From positions 1-14,379 of the forward strand of contig NZ_CALTZE010000098.1 in the NCBI RefSeq assembly GCF_943913695.1: a stretch of DNA of 14,379 nt. The letters run 5' to 3'. Of this stretch, positions 1 to 6,550 are shown one piece after another. The notes beneath the pieces were generated by a model. That model did no database searches. It saw only the letters and a program-made list of their open reading frames with translations, and was not told where the DNA came from. The translations under genes were made by a program, and so were the position numbers. How positions within the stretch are numbered: position 1 is the first letter of the stretch; each line of letters opens with the position of its first letter. This stretch comes from an uncultured Marmoricola sp. Its GTDB lineage: Bacteria; Actinomycetota; Actinomycetes; Propionibacteriales; Nocardioidaceae.

Positions 1-1595
1 GGCACCAACCGGGCGACCAGCGCGTCGAGCTCGCCGGTGAGGTCGCCGCCGGAGCTGCGGTCGAGACCCGCGACGGTCACGAGCGTACGCCCGTCGTGGC
101 CGCGCTCGGCCCGCACCCAGATCCGTCGTGGTCGCACGTAGAGCGAGCCGAGCAGGCCGAGCAGGGCGACGATCAGCCCGCCGAGCGCGATCCCCTGGCC
201 GGGTCGCTCGGCGATGTCGAGCTTGACGAAGCGGGTGACCCCCTCGAAGGTCACCGACCCGAGGTCGTCGGGCAGCTGCGCGGTCTGGCCCGGCTGCAGG
301 TCGATCCGCACCGGCTTGCCCTCGTCGTCGACGAGCGGCTCCAGGGCGTCCTTGTCGAGGGCGTAGACCGACTGCGAGGAGCCGTCGGCCAGGCCGAGGT
401 CGCCGCCGTAGGCGAGCATGGAGATGACCGGGTTGCGGGCGTCGGGGAAGGCCGTGCCGGGTCCGCCCTCGGGTCCGCGCACGAAGAAGTAGGTCGGGTA
501 GAACTCGCCCTCGAGCCCGATCTGGGTGCCCTCGTCGTTGTCGGTGTAGGGCGCCTTGACGACGCCGAAGCTGCGGAAGGTGGCGTCCTCGGGCAGGAAG
601 ACGGTGGGGCCGGAGTAGGCGACCGTGCCGTCGGCGTCGCGCACCGTGATCCGCGGCGCGTAGCCGTGCCCGATCAGGAAGACGTCGGTGCCGTCGACCG
701 AGAGCGGGTGGTTGACCGCCAGCTCGCGGCGCTCCGGCTCGGCCCCCGGGGTGGGGGTCAGGGTGACGTCGGCGCGGAACTGCGAGGCCATGCCCCGCTG
801 GCGCCCCTCCTCGATGAAGGTCAGGTCGAAGTCGTCGATCTGCACCTCGAAGGGGCGCAGCGAGTCGGGGTCGAAGAAGGGGCCGGCCGAGAGCTCGTCG
901 TAGCGGGCCGGCGTGTTGGCGAAGCCGTCGCCGACGACGACGATCGCGCTGGCGCGGAAGCCCCACAGCGACCCGATGGCGACACCGACGAGCACCACGA
1001 TGATCGAGAGGTGGAAGACCAGGTTGCCCGCCTCGCGCAGGTACCCGCGCTCGGCGGAGACCGAGTCGGCCTCGCCCTCGCGCCGCAGCCGGTAGCGCCG
1101 GCCGCGCAGCCGCTCGCGCGCCTGGGTCAGCACCTCCTCGGGGGCGGCGTCGGTCTGCACGACGCGGTGGGCGGGCATCCGCTCGAGACGACGCGGCGTA
1201 CGCGGCGGCTGGGCGCGCAGCGCCCGCCAGTAGACCCGGGTGCGCGGCACGATGCAGCCGACCAGCGAGACCATCAGCAGGATGTAGATCGCCGAGAACC
1301 ACACCGAGTCATAGACCGAGAACAGCCCCAGCCACTCGTAGACCGGCGTCAGCCGCGGGTGCTCGTCCTGCCACTGCGCCACGCGGGTGGAGTCGACGCC
1401 GCGCTGAGGCACGACCGACCCGGGTACGGCGGCCAGCGCGAGCAGGAAGAGCAGGATCAGCGCCGTCCGCATCGAGGTGAGCTGGCGCCAGGCCCAGCGC
1501 GCGAGCTCGCGGGGCGAGAGCGACGGTGGCGCGTCGGGGGGCGGCACGGGCGCGGAGGTCGCGATGTCGGTGTCGGTGCCGGTGTCTGCGGCCAT
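1..1595 (-). CDS. resB: ResB-family cytochrome c biogenesis protein, C-terminus cut by window edge
   Basis: ResB/Ccs1 works with CcsA/ResC to carry heme across the membrane and attach it to apocytochrome c (System II; known for the family). I translated 531 residues before the left edge, close to a full-length actinobacterial ResB. Hydrophobic segments lie near residues 42-62, 99-117, 192-212 and 469-488. A large extracytoplasmic domain fills roughly 215-467, as expected for ResB. His195 in the third segment sits where the family has a heme-coordinating histidine. The N-terminus (1-30) is Pro/Ala-rich and probably cytoplasmic. The ATG at 1595-1593 overlaps the ccdA stop by one base (TGATG), so translation is probably coupled. 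A ccsA/ccsB gene is expected just beyond the left edge, but that cannot be seen here. Confidence 0.93.
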   Translation of the reverse strand, partial: MAADTGTDTDIATSAPVPPPDAPPSLSPRELARWAWRQLTSMRTALILLFLLALAAVPGSVVPQRGVDSTRVAQWQDEHPRLTPVYEWLGLFSVYDSVWFSAIYILLMVSLVGCIVPRTRVYWRALRAQPPRTPRRLERMPAHRVVQTDAAPEEVLTQARERLRGRRYRLRREGEADSVSAERGYLREAGNLVFHLSIIVVLVGVAIGSLWGFRASAIVVVGDGFANTPARYDELSAGPFFDPDSLRPFEVQIDDFDLTFIEEGRQRGMASQFRADVTLTPTPGAEPERRELAVNHPLSVDGTDVFLIGHGYAPRITVRDADGTVAYSGPTVFLPEDATFRSFGVVKAPYTDNDEGTQIGLEGEFYPTYFFVRGPEGGPGTAFPDARNPVISMLAYGGDLGLADGSSQSVYALDKDALEPLVDDEGKPVRIDLQPGQTAQLPDDLGSVTFEGVTRFVKLDIAERPGQGIALGGLIVALLGLLGSLYVRPRRIWVRAERGHDGRTLVTVAGLDRSSGGDLTGELDALVARLV

Positions 1596-2377
1596 CACAC
1601 GCTCGTCTCGAAGCTCGCGGGGAAGTAGATGCGCAGCCAGCCGATCAGGTGGTCCCAGGCGCCGGTCACCAGCAGCAGGCCGACGCCCACCAGCATCACG
1701 CCGCCGAGCACGGTGATCGCGCGCTGGTGCCGGCGCAGCCACCCGACCCGGCCGAGCACCCGCCGGTAGGCCAGCGCGGCCACGATGAAGGGCAGCCCGA
1801 GGCCCAGGCAGTAGAAGAGCGTCAGCAGCGCCCCGCGGCCGGCGGAGGCCTCGTTGGTCGAGAGCAGCAGCACCGCACTGAGCGTCGGCCCGATGCACGG
1901 GGTCCACCCGAGGCCGAAGAGCACCCCCAGCAGCGGCGCGGCAGCCACCCCGACGTAGGGCGCCCCGTGCACGCGCACGTCGCGCTGCAGCCACGGCACC
2001 GCGCCGATGAAGACCAGGCCGAGCACGATCGTCATCACGCCCAGCCCGACGGTCAGCGGCTGGCGGTACTCCCAGAGCCAGTCGCCGACCGCGCCGAAGA
2101 GGGCGCCGAAGGAGACGAACACGAAGGAGAAGCCGAGCACGAAGAGCACGACCCCGCTGAGCAGCCGACCACGGCTGGCGTTGCCCTCGGCGAGGTCGGC
2201 GCCGGAGAGCCCGGTGGTGTAGGAGAGGTAGCCGGGCAGCAGCGGCACCACGCAGGGGCTGAAGAAGGAGACCAGGCCCGCCACCAGGGCCACCGGCACC
2301 GCGAGCAGCAGGGTGCCGGAGTAGGCCTGGCCGGCAAACCAGTCGCCCAGGCTCAGTGCGGTCGCGTACGCCGTCAA
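1595..2377 (-). CDS. ccdA: CcdA-type membrane thiol-disulfide transporter
   Basis: CcdA is a polytopic membrane protein that passes electrons from cytoplasmic thioredoxin to an extracytoplasmic thioredoxin such as ResA, keeping the apocytochrome c CxxC motif reduced. The 260-residue protein is almost entirely hydrophobic with about six membrane segments. It has the two family hallmarks: Cys42 in FFSPCVVPLLPGY and Cys161 in GWTPCIGPTL, the redox pair within the membrane. The start is TTG at 2377-2375, overlapping the upstream stop as TTGA. I accept this weak codon because AGGAG (2390-2386) lies 8 bases before it, no ATG is near, and the reading begins just before the first hydrophobic region. 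It lies between resA-like and resB genes in one operon, which fixes its role in cytochrome c maturation. Confidence 0.95.
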   Translation of the reverse strand: MTAYATALSLGDWFAGQAYSGTLLLAVPVALVAGLVSFFSPCVVPLLPGYLSYTTGLSGADLAEGNASRGRLLSGVVLFVLGFSFVFVSFGALFGAVGDWLWEYRQPLTVGLGVMTIVLGLVFIGAVPWLQRDVRVHGAPYVGVAAAPLLGVLFGLGWTPCIGPTLSAVLLLSTNEASAGRGALLTLFYCLGLGLPFIVAALAYRRVLGRVGWLRRHQRAITVLGGVMLVGVGLLLVTGAWDHLIGWLRIYFPASFETSV

Positions 2378-2949
2378 GCCCCGCTCTCCTGCACGTCCTG
2401 CACCAGCTGCACCAGGGTGCGCGCGCTCGGCACCTCGCCCAGGATCCGTGCGGCCACGCGACCCTCGGCATCGATCACGAGCGTGCTGGGGATCGCCGAC
2501 GGCGGCAGCACCCCGGAGAAGGCGAGCATGGTGCGCCCGCTCGGGTCGTAGATCGAGGGGTAGGGGATCTCGAAGCGGCGCTCGAAGGCGATCGCCGGAT
2601 CAGTGCTGGGGTCGCGGGTGTTGATCCCGAGGAAGGCGACGTCGTCGCCCTCGAGCTCACCAGCCACCTCGGCCAGCAGCGGCGCCTCCTTCACGCACGG
2701 GGCGCACCACGAGCCCCACACGTTGAGCACCACGACCTTGCCGGCGAGGTCGTCGAGCGAGACGGGGTCGCCCTGGAGGGTCTCGCCCTCCACCGGGCCA
2801 GGGGCCTCGCGCTCGTCGGTCGGTAGCCGGTCGATGAGACCGGTGCTGCTGACGAAGCCGGTGTCGCCGGTCGAGGCGCTCTCCGCGCACCCGGCCAGCA
2901 GCCCGGCCAGCAGCAGCACCCCCGCGACCGCGACGCCGCGGCGCCTCAT
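2374..2949 (-). CDS. resA: ResA/TlpA-like lipoprotein thioredoxin
   Basis: This is an extracytoplasmic thioredoxin-fold reductase that reduces the apocytochrome c CxxC before heme attachment and is itself recharged by CcdA. The 191-residue protein starts with a lipoprotein signal: MRRRG, a hydrophobic stretch, then the lipobox LLAGC with Cys21 as the lipidated residue, so it should be anchored to the outer face of the membrane. The redox motif WCAPC is at 81-85 (Cys82, Cys85) in VLNVWGSWCAPC. The cis-proline is Pro154 in IPSTLV. The central insertion expected of TlpA/ResA proteins is present. The ATG at 2949 is 7 bases after the phosphatase stop. The assignment to cytochrome c maturation rests on the neighbouring ccdA and resB; by sequence alone TlpA would be equally apt. 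Confidence 0.92.
   Translation of the reverse strand: MRRRGVAVAGVLLLAGLLAGCAESASTGDTGFVSSTGLIDRLPTDEREAPGPVEGETLQGDPVSLDDLAGKVVVLNVWGSWCAPCVKEAPLLAEVAGELEGDDVAFLGINTRDPSTDPAIAFERRFEIPYPSIYDPSGRTMLAFSGVLPPSAIPSTLVIDAEGRVAARILGEVPSARTLVQLVQDVQESGA
2384..2390 (-). promoter_or_regulatory. Ribosome binding site for ccdA, inside the end of the resA-like gene
   Basis: On the minus strand AGGAGAG ends a few bases before the TTG at 2377 (8 bases from AGGAG to TTG). It is embedded in the last codons of the upstream gene. This strong Shine-Dalgarno match supports an otherwise doubtful TTG start and suggests ccdA is translated well despite that codon. Confidence 0.7.
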
Positions 2950-2956
2950 CGGGCGC

Positions 2957-3652
2957 TCACGTCGGCCTCGGGGGCGCCTCGCCCCGGCCCCCCGCGGAGA
3001 ACGGCTTGCCCCGGTCGGCGACGGGGATCAGGTCGCCCGCCGGCTCGCTGTAGCCGATCTGGAGCAGCCGGTCGCCCTCGTAGGTGAAGGAGGTCAGGCT
3101 GCACAGCGAGCAGTGCCGCTTGCGCGGGTCGTGCAGGAACGAGCGCCCCTCGGCGGCCAGCCGTGCGGTCCAGATCGGCAGCTGGTGGGAGACGATCACG
3201 CCCTCGTGCCCCCGCACCCGGTCGCGCACGTCAACGACGGCGGCGCGCATCCGCTTCGCGATCTCGGCGTAGGGCTCGCCCCACGACGGTTCGAAGGGGT
3301 TCCAGATGTGACGCCAGACCCCGGGCGCGCGCAGGATCGAGCGGCGTACGCCGAAGCGCTGGCCCTCGAAGATCGAGCTCGACTCGATCACCCGGTCGTC
3401 GGTCTCGATCTGCAGGCCACGCGCGGCCGCGAGCGGCGCGGCCGTCTGCTGCGCGCGCTCCAGCGGCGAGGAGACGATCAGGGTGATGTCGCGGTCGCCG
3501 ACCCGGTCGGCGACCCGCTCGGCCATCTTGGTGCCGCGCTCGGAGAGGTGGTAGCCGTCGGCCCGGCCGTAGAGGATGCCGTCGGGGTTGTAGACCTCGC
3601 CGTGGCGCAGCAGGTGGACGGTGGTGCGGTCGCCGCCGCTGAGCGCGCTCAC
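2957..3652 (-). CDS. Histidine phosphatase family protein (phosphoglycerate mutase-like)
   Basis: This is a 231-residue member of the histidine phosphatase superfamily, which transfers phosphate through a phospho-histidine. The LLRHGE motif is at 14-19, making His17 the nucleophile. SSPLERAQQTA follows near residue 60, and the second catalytic histidine is in VSHQLPIW near residue 150. Family members include phosphoglycerate mutases, SixA and many broad phosphatases, and the substrate cannot be read from sequence. The chosen start is GTG at 3652-3650, overlapping the hemL stop as GTGA. It places the RHG motif close to the N-terminus, as usual; the reading frame stays open much further upstream but only antiparallel to hemL logic, so a longer protein is unlikely. 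A CSLCS sequence lies near residue 190. Its role between hemL and cytochrome c genes is unknown. Confidence 0.88.
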   Translation of the reverse strand: MSALSGGDRTTVHLLRHGEVYNPDGILYGRADGYHLSERGTKMAERVADRVGDRDITLIVSSPLERAQQTAAPLAAARGLQIETDDRVIESSSIFEGQRFGVRRSILRAPGVWRHIWNPFEPSWGEPYAEIAKRMRAAVVDVRDRVRGHEGVIVSHQLPIWTARLAAEGRSFLHDPRKRHCSLCSLTSFTYEGDRLLQIGYSEPAGDLIPVADRGKPFSAGGRGEAPPRPT

Positions 3653-4998
3653 CGCGCCGACCCGTCGTGGGCCGCCGCGGCCGCCTCGCACGCCGCCGGC
3701 AGCGCGTCGAGGACGTGCTCGAGGGCCTCGTCGTCGTGGGCGGCGGAGAGGAACCACGCCTCGTAGGCGCTGGGCGGCAGGTAGACGCCCTGGTCGAGCA
3801 TCGCGTGGAAGAAGGCGCGGTAGAGGCCGGTGTCCTGGGCCGAGGCGGCGGCGAAGTCGCGCGGCTGCTCGGTCAGGCCGAGGAAGACGCTGAACATGCT
3901 GCCTCCCGCCTGCACGACGTGCGGTACGCCGGCCTTGCTCAGGTGCGCGCCCACCTCGGCGGAGAGCCGCTCGGCCGCGGCGTCGACGTGGGCGTAGACC
4001 TCGTCGGTGGCCAGGCGCAGCGTCGTGAGACCGGCGGTGGTCGCCACGGGGTTGCCCGACAGCGTGCCGGCTTGGTAGACCGGCCCGCCCGGCGAGAGCA
4101 TCGCCATCACCTCCGCGCGACCTCCGAAGGCGGCCGCCGGGAAGCCGCCGCCCATCACCTTGCCGAAGGTGACCAGGTCGGGTCGCCAGCCCTCGCAGGC
4201 CCCGTCGAGACCCCACTGGCCCGCGCGCGAGACCCGGAAGCCGGTCATCACCTCGTCGCTGACGAAGAGCGCGCCGTGCTGGGCGCAGGTCTCGGCGAGG
4301 AAGGCGTTGAACCCCGGCTCGGGCGGCACCACGCCCATGTTGCCCGGCGAGGCTTCCGTGACCAGGCACGCGATCTCCGCCCCGCGCTCGGCGAAGAGCC
4401 GCTCGACGGCCGCCCGGTCGTTGTAGGGCAGCACCACCGTCGCCTCGACCGACGCCGAGGGCACGCCCGGGGTGCCTGCCACCGAGAGCGTGGCCAGGCC
4501 GCTGCCGGCCTCGGCGAGGAGCGAGTCGACGTGGCCGTGGTAGCAGCCGGCGAACTTCACCACGACGTCGCGCCCGGTGAAGCCGCGTGCCAGCCGGATC
4601 GCGGACATGGTGGCCTCGGTGCCCGAGGAGACCAGCCGCACCTGCTCGACGGGGGCGCGCGCGACGATCTCCTCGGCGAGCTCGACCTCGCTGCGCGTGG
4701 GGGTGCCGTAGGACGTGCCCCGCGCGACCGCCTCGGCGACTCGCGCCTGCACCTCGGGGTGGGCGTGCCCGAGCAGCATCGGCCCCCACGAGCAGATCAG
4801 GTCGACGTAGCGACGCCCCTCGACGTCGGTGAGCCAGGCCCCCTGGCCGGAGACCATGAAGCGCGGGGTCCCCCCGACGGCGTTGAAGGCGCGCACCGGG
4901 GAGTTGACCCCGCCCGGCGTCACCGCGCGGGCGCGTGCGAACCAGTCGGCGGAGGTGGTCTCCTCCGGGGACAGGGCAGGACTGCTCGACTCGGGCAC
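3649..4998 (-). CDS. hemL: Glutamate-1-semialdehyde 2,1-aminomutase
   Basis: HemL is a PLP enzyme that converts glutamate-1-semialdehyde, made by HemA, to 5-aminolevulinate, the committed heme precursor. The 449-residue protein matches the usual length. Motifs seen: TPGGVNSPVRAF near the N-terminus, SSGTEATMSAIR (124 onward, phosphate binding), SDEVMTGFR (about 247-255, with the PLP-ring aspartate), and FGKVMGGGFP with the Schiff-base Lys280. I use the GTG at 4998. The frame stays open to 5103, but the extra 35 residues look non-coding and would be unusual for the family. No Shine-Dalgarno sits at the right distance, so the mRNA may be leaderless or the ribosome site weak. It is first in the operon with the phosphatase, resA-like, ccdA and resB genes. 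Confidence 0.95.
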   Translation of the reverse strand: MPESSSPALSPEETTSADWFARARAVTPGGVNSPVRAFNAVGGTPRFMVSGQGAWLTDVEGRRYVDLICSWGPMLLGHAHPEVQARVAEAVARGTSYGTPTRSEVELAEEIVARAPVEQVRLVSSGTEATMSAIRLARGFTGRDVVVKFAGCYHGHVDSLLAEAGSGLATLSVAGTPGVPSASVEATVVLPYNDRAAVERLFAERGAEIACLVTEASPGNMGVVPPEPGFNAFLAETCAQHGALFVSDEVMTGFRVSRAGQWGLDGACEGWRPDLVTFGKVMGGGFPAAAFGGRAEVMAMLSPGGPVYQAGTLSGNPVATTAGLTTLRLATDEVYAHVDAAAERLSAEVGAHLSKAGVPHVVQAGGSMFSVFLGLTEQPRDFAAASAQDTGLYRAFFHAMLDQGVYLPPSAYEAWFLSAAHDDEALEHVLDALPAACEAAAAAHDGSAR

Positions 4999-5097
4999 GG
5001 CGTCATTGTCCCCGACCGCCCCACACCCGGCCCCTACCGGGCGGCGCCATCCAGTGCACAGATGTGCTACCGACGGGTAGAGAATCTCGTGGATGTG

Positions 5098-5126
5098 TGC
5101 CACGGTGTCCGGTATCGCCGTAATCT
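5098..5126 (+). promoter_or_regulatory. Candidate promoter for the lytic transglycosylase gene
   Basis: TAATCT at 5121-5126 fits the actinobacterial TANNNT -10 pattern. About 17-18 bases upstream, GTGCCA/TGCCAC (5097-5103) is a weak -35 match. This would start RNA near 5133 and give a leader of about 128 bases before the ATG at 5261. It is a sequence match only; the start is not mapped. Confidence 0.45.
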
Positions 5127-5151
5127 AGGTGAGGTCGTCGGTCCGTGTGAC
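5122..5151 (-). promoter_or_regulatory. Candidate divergent hemL promoter sharing the -10 element
   Basis: Read on the minus strand, the same seven bases give TAGATT (5127-5122), again TANNNT. GTCACA (5151-5146), four of six matches to TTGACA, lies 18 bases upstream. RNA would start near 5115, about 117 bases before the hemL GTG. A competing possibility is GACAAT at 5010-5005, only 6 bases before that GTG, which would make hemL leaderless. Neither is well supported on its own. Confidence 0.3.
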
Positions 5152-5162
5152 CGGGGTCACAC
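5145..5162. promoter_or_regulatory. Perfect palindrome resembling a CRP-type (or Rex-type) operator
   Basis: GTGTGACC-GG-GGTCACAC is an inverted repeat with 8-base arms. Its core TGTGA-N6-TCACA exactly fits the general CRP/FNR-family consensus as used by mycobacterial Crp and corynebacterial GlxR. Rex operators share the TGTGA/TCACA spacing but normally have A/T next to the arms, so a CRP-family protein is the better guess. It sits just downstream of the plus-strand -10 and upstream of the possible minus-strand -10. As RNA it could also form the first stem of the transglycosylase leader. Confidence 0.5.
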
Positions 5163-5176
5163 CGGGTTTGGGGCGT

Positions 5177-5232
5177 GACTTCGTGAGGGAAGTCTCGTTG
5201 AACGCACGTCGCACCCTCGGGGGCCGGTGCGA
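5177..5232 (+). promoter_or_regulatory. Two stem-loops in the 5' leader of the transglycosylase gene
   Basis: The first stem pairs GACTTC (5177-5182) with GAAGTC (5189-5194) over a 6-base loop. The second pairs TCGCACC (5209-5215) with GGTGCGA (5226-5232) over a 10-base loop and ends 11 bases before the ribosome site. No known riboswitch core was recognised; in particular the conserved core of the c-di-AMP (ydaO) class, common before actinobacterial wall hydrolase genes, is not apparent. The stems could modulate translation or be incidental in GC-rich DNA. Confidence 0.35.
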
Positions 5233-5243
5233 GAGCAGTACCA

Positions 5244-5250
5244 GGGGAGG
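5244..5250 (+). promoter_or_regulatory. Ribosome binding site fixing the transglycosylase start
   Basis: GGGGAGG lies 10 bases before the ATG at 5261. The frame stays open upstream to 5129, but this site, and the signal-like sequence that begins at the ATG, identify 5261 as the start. Confidence 0.75.
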
Positions 5251-5260
5251 AACCAGCTCG

Positions 5261-6529
5261 ATGCCGTCTGTCGTCTCACGCCGTAGCAAGGCGATCACCC
5301 TCGCGCCGCTGGCGCTGATCTCGGGGGTGTGGACCGCCAGCCTGTTCGGCACCAGCGCCACCGCCGAGGACACCGCCGCCGCCGCGTCGCTGCCCGACGG
5401 CACCTCGGTGCCCGCCGACGCGATCGAGGCACCGGCCAGCGTGCCCGCACCCGGCGTGATCGCCCCGGCCGTGCCCGAGGGCGCCGCCGACTCCGTGGTC
5501 TCCGGCGCCTCGGCCAACGGCATCCCCGCCCCCGCACTCACGGCCTACCAGCGCTCGGCGCAGATCATCGGCGCCGCCGACAAGAGCTGCAAGATGCCCT
5601 GGGAGCTGGTCGCGGCCATCGGTCGCGTGGAGTCCGACCACGGCCGCTACGGCGGCAACACGCTCGACGACCAGGGCGTCAGCAAGCCCGGCATCTACGG
5701 CATCCCGCTCGACGGCAGCAACGGCACCGCGGTCATCAACGACACCGACGGCGGGCTGCTCGACAAGGACAAGGTCTACGACCGCGCCGTCGGGGCGATG
5801 CAGTTCATCCCCTCGACCTGGCAGGTCGTGAAGGTCGACGCCGACGGCGACGGCGAGCGCAACCCCCAGGACATCGACGACGCGGCCCTGGCCTCCTCGG
5901 TCTACCTGTGCTCGGGCAAGGACGACCTGTCCACGCGCGCCGGCCAGGAGGCGGCGGTCTACCGCTACAACCGCAGCGACGACTACGTCCAGCTGGTGCT
6001 GCGCATCATGGAGGCCTACAGCTCCGGCGACTTCACCGCCGTGCCGTCGGGCACCCAGGGCGGCACCACCTTCACGCCGAGCTACTCCTCGAGCATCCAG
6101 GGCTCCTACGCCGCCAAGAAGCAGCGCGAGACCCGCGAGAAGGTGCGCAAGCAGCGCGCCCAGCAGGGTGGCGGCGCCGGCTCCTCCGGCGGCTCGACCG
6201 GCACGACCGGTCCGGGTGCCGACGGCGGCTCCGGCATCGACACCGGCTCCGGCGGCGGCCTGATCCCCGGTGGCAGCAGCGGGTCCGGCGGCGGTGACAC
6301 CGTCGTCGACAAGACCACCAAGGCGGCGACGGGCGCGGTCAAGGACACCGTCAAGGGCGTGACCGACACCGTCGACGAGGCCACGGGCGGAGCCACCAAG
6401 CCGGTGACCAAGCCCGTCAACGACGTGATCACCGAGGCCGAGGCCCGGGCGATCTGCCTCGGCAAGGGCATCAGCAAGCTCGACGTCGTGGGCCTGACGC
6501 AGTGCATCCTGTCCACCAAGACCGGCTGA
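5261..6529 (+). CDS. Secreted lytic murein transglycosylase with Gly/Ser linker and novel-looking tail
   Basis: This 422-residue protein probably cleaves peptidoglycan glycan strands outside the cell. The N-terminus (about 1-35, MPSVVSRRSK then a hydrophobic run ending near TSATA) looks like a signal peptide. An Ala/Pro-rich region follows to about 90. The catalytic domain spans about 95-255: Glu124 in AAIGRVESDHGRYGG is the likely general acid, and GAMQFIPSTW (178-187) is the substrate-binding motif of MltB-like (SLT_2) enzymes. Residues 285-300 are very basic, 303-346 are a Gly/Ser linker, and 348-390 form Lys/Thr/Asp/Val repeats, perhaps helical. The last 25 residues hold two cysteines (Cys399, Cys415). 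I do not recognise the tail. It is transcribed opposite to both flanking operons and has its own promoter region. Confidence 0.88.
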   Translation: MPSVVSRRSKAITLAPLALISGVWTASLFGTSATAEDTAAAASLPDGTSVPADAIEAPASVPAPGVIAPAVPEGAADSVVSGASANGIPAPALTAYQRSAQIIGAADKSCKMPWELVAAIGRVESDHGRYGGNTLDDQGVSKPGIYGIPLDGSNGTAVINDTDGGLLDKDKVYDRAVGAMQFIPSTWQVVKVDADGDGERNPQDIDDAALASSVYLCSGKDDLSTRAGQEAAVYRYNRSDDYVQLVLRIMEAYSSGDFTAVPSGTQGGTTFTPSYSSSIQGSYAAKKQRETREKVRKQRAQQGGGAGSSGGSTGTTGPGADGGSGIDTGSGGGLIPGGSSGSGGGDTVVDKTTKAATGAVKDTVKGVTDTVDEATGGATKPVTKPVNDVITEAEARAICLGKGISKLDVVGLTQCILSTKTG

Positions 6530-6550
6530 GCCGGCCCGGGACCCCTCAGC
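6525..6550. terminator. Possible bidirectional stem between two converging genes
   Basis: GCTGAG (6525-6530) and CTCAGC (6545-6550) form a 6-base inverted repeat around a 14-base GC-rich loop, and contain the stop codons of both the transglycosylase gene and hemB. Only 16 bases separate the two stops. There is no U-tract on either strand, so intrinsic termination is uncertain. Confidence 0.3.

Noticed and set aside
96..1628. A long plus-strand open frame opposite resB
   Set aside because: Same reason: the minus strand encodes a clear ResB with membrane segments, and the plus-strand product is charged low-complexity.
3667..5178. A 503-codon plus-strand open frame opposite hemL
   Set aside because: It mirrors hemL codon positions, has no ribosome site and no recognisable motif.
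5133..5260. c-di-AMP (ydaO) riboswitch
   Set aside because: TTGGGGCGTGA resembles part of its core, but the second conserved half expected near the 3' side is missing. A covariance search would settle it.
5129..5260. Transglycosylase starting at the GTG at 5129
   Set aside because: It is 2 bases after the -10, lacks a ribosome site, and would bury the signal peptide 44 residues inside.
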